Positions 1-11,160 of a DNA stretch of 64,000 nucleotides are shown here, piece by piece (the stretch's first letter is position 1; the number at the start of each line of letters is the position of its first letter). Made by a program: the position numbers and the translations under genes. This DNA comes from Chondrosia reniformis (Eukaryota > Porifera > Demospongiae > Chondrillida > Chondrillidae), in contig OX359197.1 of the NCBI GenBank assembly GCA_947172415.1, positions 4,030,001 to 4,094,000 of the forward strand, in the 5' to 3' direction. The notes under the pieces were generated by a model that was given only the letters and a program-made list of their open reading frames with translations, was not told where the DNA came from and made no database searches.

Positions 1-818
1 TACTAGTTGTATGTACTAGTTACTAGTTGTAGAGTCTAGTTATATGTACTAGTTGTATGTACTAGTTGTACAAACTAGTAGTATGTATTAATTTTATGTA
101 CAAGCTGAAGAACTAGTTGTATGTACTAGTTTTTTGTGCTAGTTATATGGCCTAGTACATACAACTAATACATTCAACTAGTACATACAACAAGTACATA
201 CAACTAGGACTACATATAATACATACAACTAGTACATACAACTTGTACATCCAACTTGGACATAACTAGTATATAAAACTAATACATATATGAAGTACAA
301 ACAACTAGTACATATAACTAGTTGTAGATACTAATTGTATGTACTAGGTTTATGTACTTGTTGTATGTAGTAGTACTAGTTATAGGGTCTAGATATATAT
401 ATTCGTTGTATGTACTAGTTGTATGTACTAATTGAATGTACTTTGCTAGTTTTATGTACAAGTGCTAGTTATATTTACTAGTTGTAGGTACTCGTTGTAT
501 ATTCTAGTTGTATGTACTAGTTGTATGAACTAGTTGTATGTTCTAGATATCTTTATTAGCTGTTGGTACAATTTGTCTGTACTCTTTGTATGCATTAGAT
601 GTATATACTAGTTACTAATTTTATGTACTAGTTACTAATTGTGGAGTCTAGTTGTATGTACTTGTAGTATGTATTAGTTGGACGTACTAGTTGTATGTTC
701 TAGTTGAATCTACTAGTTGCATGAAGTAGTTATAGGTACTATTTATATTTACTAGTTGTAGGAACTAGTTGTATATACTAGTTGTATGTACTAGTTGTAT
801 TTACAGGTGCAAGTTATC
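1..818. repeat. TACTAGTTGTATG tandem array, block 1
   Basis: Degenerate tandem repeat with a unit of about 10-13 bp built on TACTAGTTGTATG. Around 155-340 the units read on the opposite strand (CAACTAGTACATA), so the array contains inverted segments. Units diverge by single substitutions and small indels (TACTAGTTATATG, TAATTGTATG). No coding potential. The array resumes at 1584 and 2780, so it was once one block split by two insertions. Confidence 0.95.
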
Positions 819-1583
819 CGAGAGTACGATAGTACTCTCTATGTAGGGATGGTACCGGCTGTTTCGTTTTCTCCATACATTTGTATATGAGCGAAAATCC
901 GAAATAGGCTGAAAGTCGCCGAAAAAAGGCTATGTATAGTTAAACATAGACCAGCCATGCTATAAACTGGCCTTTAAGGGAAGCGACCGTGTACCGCTGG
1001 CAAATGAACGCACTTTGAAATTTCCCATTTTCTTTTTCTTCTTCTTCATCTTCATCTTCATCTTCATCTTCTTCATCTTCTTCGCCCGCTGTAACAAAAA
1101 AACGAAATAAGCCTTCGGACTACTACTTAAGCGAAAATACTCTAAATTTTCCGAGCTGTATTCTTTTGTAGAAGCAAGAGCGATAACGCTATTATTGAGT
1201 ATGACGATTTTCATGGCCCCAGAGTCAAGGCCTCAATAAATTCGCCATTTTAATGACGTCATATTCAGTCGACGATTGCGTAACCAAAATGGGTTTAGAA
1301 TTCCTAACTTATGCTCCATAAAAAGTACAGAAACTAGAGAATAATAAAAAGTTTCTATAAAAGAAGTGAAGATGTAGGGATGGCACAAAAAGCACAGAAA
1401 CAAGAAAGGGATGTTACACAGTGAAGCATTAGCTATGCATGAATCCTACAAGCAAGGGTGTTGTATGATTTATGCATATATAGCTAATGCTTCACTGTGT
1501 AACATCCCTTTCTTGTTTCTGTGCTTTTTGTGCCATCCCTACATCTTCACTACTTTTATAGAAAATTTTTATTATTCTCTAGT
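819..1583 (+). mobile_element. Hairpin-ended non-autonomous element, copy A
   Basis: Inserted in the TACTAG array. The left end carries the palindrome GAGAGTACGATAGTACTCTC followed by GTAGGGATGG. The right end is a large foldback (1332-1583). The middle (about 960-1330) matches, in reverse complement, 25150-25440. The left 160 bp matches the reverse complement of about 34400-34562. Both ends of the 24937-34562 locus are therefore present here in about 0.76 kb. The CTT/CAT-rich stretch at 1028-1083 gives a lysine/methionine-rich shadow reading frame, not a gene. Superfamily unknown. Confidence 0.8.
1332..1583. repeat. Long foldback hairpin at the right end of copy A
   Basis: Two arms of roughly 105 bp (about 1332-1440 and 1478-1583) are near-perfect inverted copies. 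Each contains GTAGGGATGGCACAAAAAGC or its complement and GAAGCATTAGCTAT or its complement. The loop is about 40 nt. The same words occur at 24937-25145, there partly as a direct repeat. Confidence 0.9.
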
Positions 1584-2580
1584 ATTTAATAGTTGTAGGT
1601 ACTAGTTGTATGTACTAGTTGCAATTACTAGTTATATACTAGTTGAATGTTCTAGTTACTAGTTGTATGGTCTAGTTATATGTACTAGTTTTATGTACTA
1701 GTTGTATCAACTAAATGTATGTACTTTACTAGTTTTATGTACTACTAGTTTTTATATTTACTAGATGAAGGTACTGATTGTATGTACTAGTTGTATGAAC
1801 TAGTTCTATTTACTAGTCTAAGTACTAGTTGTATGTACTAGTTGTATTTATTATTTATTTGGACTAATACATACAACTAGTACCAACATCTAATACAACA
1901 TCTAATACATACAACTAGTGCATACGACTTGTGCGTACAATTAGTACATACAACTAGTACATACAACTAGTACATCCAACTTGTACATAACTAGTATATA
2001 TGACTAGTATATAGACCTAGTACCAACTACTAATACATATAACTAGTTGTAGATACTAATTGTATCTACTAGTTGTATGTACTAGTTGTATGTACAACTT
2101 GCATTACCAGTTGTAAGTACTAGTTATATTTACTAATTGGTTGAACTAATTGTATGTACTAGTTACTAGTTGTATGGTCTAATTGTAAGTAGTTGTTTTA
2201 TGTACTAGTTGTATGTACTAGTTGTAGGTACTTTACTAGGTTTAAGTACTAGTACTAGTTATATTTAATAGTTATAGGTACTAATTGTATGTGCTAATTG
2301 TATGTACTTGTTGTATGTACTAGTTGTATGTATATACTACTTGTAGCACTAGTTATATGTACAAGTTATATGTACTATCTACTATTTGTATGTACTAGTT
2401 GTATGTACAACTTGCATGTACTAGTTGTAAGTACTAGTTATATTTACTAGTTGGTTGAACTAATTGTATGTACTAGTTACTAGTTGGATGGTCTAGTTGT
2501 AAGCAGTTGTTTTATGTACTATATAGTTGTATGTACTAGTTGTAGGTACTTTACTAGTTTTAAATACTAGTACTAGTTAT
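1584..2580. repeat. TACTAGTTGTATG tandem array, block 2
   Basis: Continuation of the degenerate 10-13 bp array, again with inverted segments (about 1865-2050). A higher-order duplication is visible: the stretch around 2090-2280 (word TACAACTTGCAT then GGTTGAACTAATTG) recurs around 2400-2580, a period of about 310 bp. Confidence 0.93.
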
Positions 2581-2779
2581 ATTTCCTCCGGAAATGATGT
2601 AACCGATGACATCACTGATGAGGTAATCAAAACTGGCGGGAAATGAAGACACCTTGAAGACCAACACCAGTCACTGAAGAAGACCCCCAGGGTTGAAATG
2701 TTTGGCAATCAGAAGAATCGAAAAAACTGGGTCTCTAGACGCTCTAAAAGTCGAAAGATGAACCTTTACAAAGATTATA
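2581..2779 (+). repeat. Dispersed repeat inserted in the array
   Basis: About 200 bp of unrelated sequence interrupts the array. It contains CACTGAAGAAGACCC and TCTAAAAGTCGAAAGATGA. Both words have counterparts at 24285-24435 (the second as its complement, TCATCTTTCGACTTTTAGA), so this is another copy of one repeat. Of the two, only this copy lies inside the array. Its class is unknown; words of this kind occur at the ends of some retroelements. Confidence 0.6.
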
Positions 2780-2912
2780 TGTACTAGTTGTATGTACTAG
2801 TTGTATGTACTTTGTATGTATTAGTTTTATGTACTTACTGAATGTACTAGTACAAGTGATATTTACTAGTTGTAGGTACTAGTTGTATGTACTAGTTGTA
2901 AGTATTATTAGA
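2780..2912. repeat. TACTAGTTGTATG tandem array, block 3
   Basis: Last visible piece of the array, about ten units, ending near GTAAGTATTATTAG. From here to about 3545 I see only AT-rich unique sequence with no ORF or repeat that I recognise. Confidence 0.9.
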
Positions 2913-3544
2913 TAATGATTTTAGACTAAAACATTCTTTAACTATCTCTCACAAATACCAACAGATTAGTTGGAAAAAGCATAACAAAATTCGGACTTCA
3001 GAATGTGATCATCATTGGATCGACCTCTAATAACGATGGATTCGCCTAACTAGCTATATAGTTATTTGTACTAACTGGATTACTCATCTGCTATAATTTG
3101 TTCATCCACAATTGTAAAATACTCCAATTCATAGCGGTGACAATAATGACTTCAAAATCGAGCATACTTTTCAGTGTATAAGGCCATTTTCTCAGAGGAT
3201 ATCATATTACATAATAAGAAATTTGAAAACTCATGGGGCAGCAACTTGAACTACTTGCCACGTGATATCATTCTTATCCTTGAACCTACCAGAATGTTTT
3301 CCTGGGATCCTTTTTTTCTCTAAGTTTTAATAATCTGATTAAGGGTAATTTAAAGGAAAAAAGTCACTTTACTGTGCCTGGAATGCTCACAACAAATTCA
3401 TATGTAACTAATTTTGGTTGTATATATATGGATATATATATATACATACTCTTAATTCTCACCATACACTGCACATATACCTGTACATGAATTACATTGC
3501 AATTAATTGTAATTCAAATTAATCATTTTTAATTAATCATCACT

Positions 3545-4105
3545 TATGCAATCTTCAGAAACATGACAACAGAGTTGCAGTACTGTATGAAGTGGAAAGA
3601 ACTTGTTTAAAGCCCTATCAGTTGAGTATATGACTGAAGAATCAGATGTTGAAAATGACCCTAATGCTTTATGCACCCATACCTTATCATGGAGATGTGA
3701 TGATAAGTCAGTAAATTCTTTTTGTCTGTATACATTCATATATCTTTTAATACAGCTGGCAATGTCTTTCTGAAAAAGCTTGATGAAAGGTGACTTAGAA
3801 GGTCCAGTAGCAAGAATTTTGTAATTCCAAAAATGAGGAGAGTCACTGAATCTTCCTCATTGTCCTCACCACCACAAGGAGCAGCTAAATGGACGGTGTC
3901 TATTAAGTGGTTAGAAAGAAGTACGTAAGTTAATATATTAGGCTTTAGACATTATAGGTGTCAATTAATACATAATCTAAAACACCATATTCCGAAAACT
4001 ATGCTCTTGGTAGCTATGTGAAGTTACAGATGTGTATATATAATTGTAGATCCAGAATACCCAGAGGAAACCTTGACAGTCACTGATCCAGAATCCCGTG
4101 ATTGA
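3545..4105 (+). pseudogene. Relict ORF fragment, copy 1 (function unknown)
   Basis: The reading runs through frames: an alkaline start, then FKALSVEYMTEESDVEN, then a piece around WRCDDKSVNSF. After an in-frame stop it continues with KKLDER, and near 3885 with AAKWTVSIKWLER before a splice-donor-like GTACGTAAG; DPEYPEETLTVTDPES follows at about 4050-4105. The same order of words (FKALTVDRITEES, AWTVSTEWLEK, NPEYSRENLLTTDPE) is found at 10640-11160 on the same strand. This is the remains of a spliced gene, probably transposon-borne. Product unknown. Frameshifts and stops show it is dead. Confidence 0.55.
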
Positions 4106-4139
4106 GATGATTGCTTTTCTCTAACCAGTTTTTAGCAGC

Positions 4140-4512
4140 CCCTTATATTGTTACAATTACATTGTACGGCTTGATGTTATGTAAAGATAAATATATAATA
4201 CGTGTTCATGCGCAACTGTTATAACACTTCTTTTATACATCGATATATGCATAATACGAGTTCATACCCAACTATTGTAACACTTAATTTATACGTCAAT
4301 ACATCGTTTTTGCAAATGGTGGCGTTCAGGAAACTTCAGTTAACGAAGCTTTTCCATCATTATTTATAAAGTTCAGGACACTTAAACGTCCTCAATCGTT
4401 AGTATTACAAATATATATATTAAATCCCAACAAAGCGGCCAAGTAGCTCAAATAAATTCGGGGGGCAGCAGTCCCACAAGTTTTTAAACTCGAAATACTG
4501 GTATTATATTAT
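4140..4512 (+). repeat. F1 dispersed repeat, copy 1
   Basis: Shares an ordered series of words with 30854-31245, 55975-56225 and 58868-59235: ATACGAGTTCATAC, CAACTATTGTAACACTTAAT, TTGCAAATGGTGGCGTTCAG, TCAGGACACTTAAACGTCCT and GCGGCCAAGTAG, ending in CCCACAAGTTTTTAAACTCG. No ORF. It behaves as a short non-autonomous mobile element of about 375 bp. Confidence 0.85.
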
Positions 4513-4562
4513 ATTAATTACATTATTTAGATTACCTTAGTATATTATAACTTGCACTGTAT

Positions 4563-4596
4563 ATATATTATTATTATTATTATTATTATTATTAGA
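4563..4596. repeat. (TTA)n microsatellite
   Basis: About ten perfect TTA/ATT units follow a 50-bp word ending AACTTGCACTGTATATA, which is also present at 39519-39572. This suggests both sites carry the same retroposon-like repeat with a simple-sequence tail. Confidence 0.9.
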
Positions 4597-4871
4597 GTGC
4601 CCATGCTTACAATGAATGTATAAAAGCAAACCAAAAGTGTTTAAAGGGCACAGGGCTATACCTGGACATGTATAAACCATTGCCACTTAAGGCTACCAGG
4701 CCGCCTGCCCAAGTACATAGCCCGGCTGCCTGGGTGCATTAAGCCATCGCCACTTAAGGCAACCAGGCTGCACTTCCCAGACAGCCACATATAAGCACCG
4801 AGTTTGGAGGTGGTGCATCATATAAGTGATAATGAATGTTTGGTGTGGTGTATGTGTATATTCAATCACCT

Positions 4872-4934
4872 TATTCACTCACCTTATTTGTGTATACAAC
4901 CACACGTTGTATACACAAATAAGGTGAGTGAATA
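4872..4934. repeat. Perfect 29-bp inverted repeat (hairpin)
   Basis: Arms 4872-4900 and 4906-4934 are exact reverse complements around a 5-nt CACAC loop. The left arm begins TATTCACTCACCTTATTTG. No gene is nearby. Either a very recent foldback or a site kept perfect by gene conversion. Confidence 0.95.
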
Positions 4935-5097
4935 TACATGCGAATAATACTTTAAACGTATACATATGTATAAAAACAAGGGTGATATGCAGGTGAGGGA
5001 GCCATGGGGGTTAATGGCCAGGGTAGGTACGTTTTTTCCACATTGTCAACAGTAACGAACCAATTCTTTTACTTTTACAGGCCTCTCTTAATAGTAC

Positions 5098-5580
5098 TTA
5101 TAATTTCTCTTCATGCATTTTACTGTCAAAACTATTATCTATTTCTTTTAACTCTTCAAGCAGACTAGTTCTTACATTTCTGAGACTAGGTTTTCCACAC
5201 CTAAAGATAAAATGGGCACAGTCTTCCACTTCTATTAAGTTACAATTTTGCCATATTCTATCTTCCCTTTCTATCAGTAACCACCTTCCCTCCTCAATCC
5301 TTAGTCTAGCTGTACCACCTCTCAGTTTGGCTATCAGACTTCTAACTTCTCTATTTCTAATTTCAGTACTATAACTTGGTTCCTCACTATCCATCAGACT
5401 GGCTAGGTCCCTTAGCTTGCTACTACCATTCATACTATCATTCCATTCCTTCTTAAGTTCTCTTGTAAGGCAACTACATATTACTGATTTGAATTCATTC
5501 CCAGATAGGCTTTTACAATCAAGAGGGTTCCCTAACTTCAACTTTTCAAAGATGTCATTTATCTTAAGAATCCATCCCAC
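5098..5580 (-). pseudogene. LINE ORF2 C-terminal fragment
   Basis: A 160-codon open stretch. It has the layout of the region after reverse transcriptase in CR1/jockey-type LINEs: a WNDSMNGSSKLRDL segment, then SLIAKLRGGTARLRIEEGRW, then an acidic line ending ED-AHFIFRC. The zinc-knuckle cysteines are only partly kept (QNCNLIEVEDCAHFIFRCG). No RT is upstream on this strand and it opens directly from unrelated sequence, so it is a 5'-truncated insertion. It is open over its whole length, so it is younger than most relics here. Confidence 0.7.
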
Positions 5581-5719
5581 CTTTATGTCCCGGGCTAGAA
5601 TATGGTTAATTAACTTTTTTAATCACTATGGTAACTGGCATAATTAAAAGCTTCCTCTAATACATTAATACTTTAAGTCTCACTCTCCACCTAGTTGGTA
5701 TCCAGTTGGTATATATATA

Positions 5720-6005
5720 TATATCTGTCACCAAAATGGCGGATGTTCGGCTGGCTTTGGTTTTCTAGCTTAAAACTAGCTTTCTCTTCCTTAGCGTCGA
5801 ACATTAAACGAATGAAAAGGATTTAGAAACCATATATATGAATACTGTGTAATGTAAAGCTTGCGTGAAAGCGTTTTCTACGAGATTTGGCCTTGCAAAA
5901 TTGACGGCATAGAACAAGAGTCGACCGGAATCGGTTAACTGGACATCTAACTAAAACAGGACATCTAATTTGTACCAGCCAAGTAGTTCGAATTTACGTA
6001 GGGGT
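5720..6005 (+). repeat. F2 dispersed repeat, copy 1
   Basis: Starts CTGTCACCAAAATGGCGGAT and runs through TTAAAACTAGCTTTCTCTTC, AAAGCGTTTTCTACGA and GGTTAACTGGACATCTAA to GCCAAGTAGTTCGAATTTA. Other copies lie at 43895-44185 (same strand) and 13505-13735 (opposite strand). It shares its terminal CAAGTAGTTCGAGT word with F1, so F1 and F2 may be subfamilies that share an end. Confidence 0.85.
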
Positions 6006-6319
6006 GCCTGGTAACAGTTAAACACAGTTGGCAGGGTAAGATAAGTGAAATCTATCATTGTATGGATTAGCATTACATGATTTTCTTTTCTGTTCAAGTG
6101 GATTTATATGTTCCATAAATGTATGCAGGTTTTACAAAGTCTAATTCAGTACTGGTATCCTGTGTGTGTCTGACAGAGAAGGTTGACATATCTTTAATTA
6201 ATTTTGGTTTAGTTTTTGTTGTATTTTTCAATTATTATCTTACTTTGAAACGAATTCTCACGTGATGCAATGAATTATGAAATAATATCAATGAATTATG
6301 AAATAATATCAATGAATAT

Positions 6320-6757
6320 TACCGTAAATCTTCGTGAACTTTTCAATTCTTACTTTTCGAAGTTTAGGAGGAAATATGCGCCTCTTGGTTCGCGTCTTGC
6401 GAAAATTAGAGACTTCTTGTGAAATTAGAGGCGTTCTGACGCCATTTTAGGGAGGTACAAAATAGCTGCTTCTGGCTCGTTCTTTGTCATGATATCATGC
6501 GTTATTCGTGGGTATCATGTCTACAAAGAGGTTTGGAGCCCCAATATTGGAGAGAATTTCGTGTGCTTCGACGAGGAAGAGAACGTTCATGACAGGAAAG
6601 CGGTACCCACGCCCATTTTACACGTGTGTTGCCGAAATTAGAGGGCGTTTCTGAACTTTATTGTTCGCGAAGAGTTCGAATTTTTAGAGCGTTTCAGTAC
6701 AAGATCGCAAAATGTTTACGAAAATTAGAGTTTCGAATTTTTAGAAGATTTACGGTA
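6320..6757. mobile_element. MITE with TACCGTAAATCTTC terminal inverted repeats
   Basis: Exact 14-bp terminal inverted repeats: TACCGTAAATCTTC at 6320-6333 and GAAGATTTACGGTA at 6744-6757. They enclose 410 bp containing further internal partial inverted words (TTTTCGAAG, GAAAATTAGA, TTCGAATTTTTAGA). TA flanks are compatible with a TA target site. No ORF. Superfamily not assigned. Confidence 0.8.
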
Positions 6758-7124
6758 TTAGAAAAGAGATATTCATAGTTTACATTGACACCAGTAGCTG
6801 TGGTTACTACATATATATATTATAATTAGATTAACTAGCTATTAATCATAGTTAATAGGATGCTGTAAACCATTGAAAATTATTTTTCACTGGTAAGTTT
6901 ACGGTATATTGCAAAGCTGTGAACTATGAGTTCACATTTTATGTAAACTAATGTTTTATGAAGCAAAACAAACTAGTTTACGGTGCTGTAAACCACCTTA
7001 TTTTTTGCCGTTTTAGTGAATAAAAAGCTCCTGCTAAGGCATTACTTCACATGTAGGAATGGCCTACCACACTGTGGACCAGGTTACACATGATTACACT
7101 GGCCCTTTCCTCAGACAGAAGAAG

Positions 7125-7460
7125 AAGAATTTTGTCAGGGGTCCAAGTTGGTTATGTGGCAAGGTTGTAAACTGTTAGGGGTTGGTGTTGTTTGATGTAG
7201 AGCTTCCAAATGGTCACATTGGTCTTCGTCATGTAGACCACCTTTGGATCTGAACCTGCCCAGATGCTCAGGTGGCAAGTGATACCAATGATGTTGAAGT
7301 TTCCTTATCTGTTTTTACAGAAACATCAGATAACTTTTCAGATACAAGTCTATATATATAGAATATGTTGACTCACCTGCTCTGGATGCTCCTTGATGTT
7401 CATCCCGAGTTAGAAGACCTCCTAAGAGATTTCCATTTGAGACTTAAAGAGGGAGGAGTT
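7125..7460 (+). pseudogene. Ty3/Gypsy-type pol C-terminal relic with polypurine tract
   Basis: One frame reads VELPNGHIGLRHVDHLW, the typical end of the chromovirus/Gypsy integrase region (V-L-dG...RHVDHL). It is preceded by NFVRGPSWLCGKVV and followed by an acidic stretch and then LRLKEGGVV. Stops interrupt it at about 7177 and 7253. Immediately downstream, AAAGAGGGAGGAG is a likely polypurine tract followed by TGTGATAACT, a plausible start of a 3' LTR (about 7456 onwards). I cannot place the LTR end and see no second LTR, gag or RT. Confidence 0.55.
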
Positions 7461-8200
7461 GTGATAACTTATAGCTAGCTATTGTGACCAACTGATTTAG
7501 TTACTCAATTTACTTTTAGTGCTGTTTTGTAATTGTTCTGGAACCTTCTTGCTTGCTTAGTATTTAGTGGTTGTTGTAAACATGGTAAATCATTATGAGG
7601 AAAGTGTGTTAAAGCACGCATACCCGTTAAGTCCCGTTAACATGAGTAAAAACTACCTGTTATATTTCTGTTTTAAAAATTCATTAATTCTGAAAACCGC
7701 CAAAGATCTTTCACTGATGTTCAAAAGACCACGAAATGTAAGATATGTAAAATTCGTGTAAGAAGATTAGTCCTCGTTTAGACAGCCATTTAATATTTTC
7801 AGTATAACTTTCGTATAAACTATGTGTTTTTCGTTAACACTTTCTTAATCTGTATTCTTGCAATATGCAATATACATATATATACATTCTTTCATTATAG
7901 AGTAATATGTAACAGAAATGTTTAATATTTCACATGAAGGTTAAACTATACTGGTGCTATCGATTATGCAAGTTACCTTGTGGTTGTTAACGATCAAAGG
8001 CACTAAAGTGGCTTCAATCAATCAATCAATCAATCAGTCAACATTGTAAAAACACTGTATGTTGGAGATTCAATAACTAATAGTAAACAGTTCTCAGAGC
8101 ACAAACAAAGTCATGATATAAAATCGCACAGCTTTCTCCACTTGTCCCTTACAGCAGCAACGCTTCTCAATTCATCCAGCTTGAGGCCTGTGCTGCTTGA
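7461..8200. other. Possible LTR remnant and unassigned AT-rich sequence
   Basis: The first 100-300 bp may be the LTR of the Gypsy relic. A 64-codon open stretch at 7567-7761 has no recognisable motif. A short (CAAT)n run, ATCAATCAATCAATCAATCA, lies near 8018-8037. Nothing else found. Confidence 0.35.
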
Positions 8201-9470
8201 CAGCATCCGGGTTTAGGTTAGACCGTTGGCCTGTCCTACTTGAAACCTCTCTTGACTCTGCCAAAACACTAGGTCACTAGCTGGTTGGTACCGAGTGCCA
8301 CTTGCCCTGAAGCAGTGGCCAGCAAGCTGTAGCCTCTTTCTTGCGACCAGAATTGATGGCATTGGGACCTAGCTATCATTCTCCAATTGATTTTACGAGC
8401 TTTACGCAGCTGGCAGTGGTACGCTCCATTTAGTCTTTTCTCTATCCATTGAGTTATGCACCAAATCTCACTACCATACAGCAGGACACCCTTGACTGTG
8501 GCACAAAAGAGTCTGACCTGCAGGCTCCTAGAAATGTCTGACCACCAAACTTGCCACATACGGTTGGCAGCATCGAATGCCAAAGCTCGCCGGCCATACT
8601 GGGCTCATTTACAGTCAGTCTCATGATGTAGTCAGTCCACTACCATTACAAACAGGAAGGGGGACAGTGTGTCTCCTTGCAGGACTCCAGCAGTGATGTC
8701 GAACGGATCACTATGCCCATCAAGTGTAACCACCATGGGAATTGTGTATGTGTACATAGACATGATAGCTTTGACAAACTTCCTTGGGATTCTGCAGCAT
8801 GACAGCATCAGTTCCATCTTGCCGCCTGAGACACTCTCAAAGGCCTTACAGAAGTCCACAAATACAACAACACAGTATGTGTTCTGCCTCACCCGGCACT
8901 GCTCCAGGATATGATGGATGGACAAAACGTGCTGTACTGTAGACCAACCTAGGTGGGATCCATTCTGGTTGTAGCGAAGGAGTGGTTCTATTTCTCCTCT
9001 TATCCAGTTGAGCAGCACTTTCTTGAATAGCATCCCCACCAGAGACATGAGCGAGACACTTCTGTAGCTGGAGTTCCTGTCGCTTTTCTTAAAGTGGGGT
9101 AACAACCCAGACTGTCTCTACTCCAGAGGTGTGTGCACACTGTCTAGGGCCTGGTTAAAAATGGGGAGAATGATGTCTAGAATGCCCTTTAGCTTCACCA
9201 GTTCTGGAGGTACTCCATCTAACCCACACTTTGAACACTTCCCATTTCATAGCGTGCTGGCTGCTTGTTGCAGCTCAGCAGCTGTAATGGGACCAGTGTT
9301 GATGCCCAGTTCCTCCAAGGCGATAGTCTGGGGAGTGAATGGTTCTGCCGTTCTGCATCTGCTGTGGTGAGTAGCTGTTGGAAATGTTCCCTCCATTGCT
9401 CAAGTCGCTCTTGTGGGGCTCTCAACCCTGCCCATTGCCTATCATGGATTCACTCCGCATAAAGGTGTCT
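8200..9470 (-). pseudogene. Non-LTR retrotransposon (LINE) reverse transcriptase relic
   Basis: Read from 9470 downward in several frames. First a pre-RT segment (ERLEQWREHFQQLL, then AAELQQAA). Then the finger motif NGKCSKCGLDGVPPELVKLKG. Then the fingers/palm core at 9105-8632 with YRSVSLMSLVGMLFKKVL, motif A FVDFCKAFESV and motif B GVLQGDTLSPFLF. Then a thumb segment at 8583-8269 with TVKGVLLYGSEIWCIT. The YxDD catalytic motif is lost at the frame break near 8632, and at least three frameshifts or stops are present, so it is inactive. The order matches the L2/CR1/RTE group. Its 5' end abuts the plus-strand fragment starting at 9413. Confidence 0.85.
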
Positions 9471-10128
9471 TCAGAGACGCCCTTTGCCTGCGTTATAGCT
9501 GGAATCCACATCTCTTACCATCCCATTGCGTTTGTGGCCAAAGACTCACTATTGAACATGCACTCAGCTGGAGTCGAGGAGGATTTCCATCAATCCAACA
9601 CAACGAGATCAGGGACTTTGCAGCCAATCTCATGAGTGAAGTCTGTTACGGAGTTGGCATAGAGCCCTCCCTGCAAGCGGTTACAGAGGAACAGCTGAAG
9701 CACAAATATGCCAACAGGGAAGATGGATCTTGCCTAAACATTGTGGCTGGGGGAGAGATAGGCAACGGGCATCCTTTGATGTCAGGGTTTTCAACCCTTT
9801 TGCGCAAAGCCATCTCAACAAACCCCTAGCTCAGTGCTATCACAAGCAGGCAATGGAAAAGAAGAGGACTTATGAAGAGAGGATTAGAGAAGTACAACAC
9901 GGATCATTCTCACCACTGGTATTCACTACAGCAGGAGGCACGGGAACAATGGCAACAGTGGTGTACAAGAGGCTGGCTACATGCATTGCGGAGAAACATG
10001 GCAAGCCATATGGAAAGACGGTACATAAATGTCGACTGACCTTCTCGCTGCTGAGATCAAGCAATCATGTGTCTGCTCAGCTCTCGCTCAGCCCACCATC
10101 GCCCCGAATGTCCTTGGTCCAGTGACAT
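9413..10128 (+). pseudogene. LINE-associated C-terminal domain (PD-(D/E)XK-like), broken
   Basis: Two frames joined near 9750-9780. The first carries RDALCLRYSW, HCVCG, HALSW, GGFPSIQHNEIRD and VGIEPSLQ. The second carries FDVRVFNPFAQS, CYHKQAMEKKRTYEERIREV, FTTAGGTGTMATVVYKRLA and CRLTFSLLRSS. I recall this series from C-termini of invertebrate LINE-like proteins. The E..., then D and FDVRVF spacing is compatible with a restriction-endonuclease-like fold, but that is inference. In the first motif HAL-C is changed to HALSW. A second, shorter copy is at 55690-55960. Confidence 0.7.
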
Positions 10129-10639
10129 CATTGACCTTGCCTGCGCAGAAGGGTGGACAACTAATCCAATTAATCTTCAATAAAAAAACCAACTGTTATT
10201 AACTACTTACTATATATCTATATGATATTAAAAGGCATATGCCTCAGCAAGTTTACAGAATGATTATTCTGTTCAAATATGCCCTTGTTTCTCTTTTTCT
10301 GCATGCAGTGGCTATAATAAACGATTTCATCAAGCAATTAGGAGTGAGGACAGGGAATTACTGATTCTTGATGCTGAGGGACACAGATTAAAAGATCTAA
10401 AGCAAAAGAACAGAGGAGAGTTAGGGTCAGAAATATAGAATCAGTAGTGCAGTTTGCATTTGTAAAATCCTGACTTCAAATTCTCCTATTTTTAACCCTT
10501 TGTCATTCTTGTTTTTACTTTTGCCTGCTGATCATCATTGTTAATATAGATCACTTATTCGAGTTTTATATACACAACAAAGGGCATGGATTTTATAAAC
10601 TTTAATTCCATAATTTTACTTGACTTTACATTGCAGAAA

Positions 10640-11160
10640 CGCGATAATAAAGCAGCTGTTTTGTATGAAACAGAAGAACTTATTTAAAGCCCTTACTGTA
10701 GATCGTATCACTGAAGAATCCAACGTAAATCATGATTCAGACACCTTTTGTTCTTGATATGTATCCACAAGCTGCCATGGCCTTCTGCTTGTAAGTTGAA
10801 TAAAAGGAATTCATATTGTCTACAACATCTTCAGTCCAGAGGAAAGCTATTAAAATCAATTAATGTAAAATGTTTGTCTTATTCAGCTGCTGATGAATTT
10901 TGAAAGATTGGATGATAGGTGGAACAGAAGGTCCAACAGCAAAGACTAAAAGTGTGACTCCAGGTGCTGAAGCATGGACAGTATCTACTGAGTGGTTAGA
11001 AAAATGTAAGATATTAGTTACATATTTGCAACTAATTAAAAGAATAATTAAATCTTTTTATTACATTTTTGCAAATCCAGAATACTCGAGAGAAAACTTG
11101 TTAACTACTGATCCTGAATGTAATACCATAGATGACAACTTTACTTTGAGCGGCCATTAA
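10640..11160 (+). pseudogene. Relict ORF fragment, copy 2 (function unknown)
   Basis: Parallel to 3545-4105: a KRDNKAAVLYETEELI-like start, FKALTVDRITEES, then across a presumed intron AWTVSTEWLEK, then NPEYSRENLLTTDPE ending at a TAA at 11158-11160. The break after AWTVSTEWLEK coincides with a splice-donor-like GTAAG in both copies, and the downstream word follows an acceptor-like AG. The ancestral gene was therefore spliced there. Copy 2 has an early TTTAAA/TAA disruption and a TGA after PFVL. Product unknown. Confidence 0.5.

Noticed and set aside
960-1214. 84-codon minus-strand ORF with a run of Met/Lys
   Set aside because: It reads a CTT/CAT microsatellite inside hairpin element A. The same stretch in copy B (25150-25440) is not open.
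8669-9635. Plus-strand ORFs opposite the LINE RT (8669-8914, 9131-9370, 9265-9462, 9378-9635)
   Set aside because: Shadow frames of the minus-strand RT and of the 9413-10128 fragment; no motifs.
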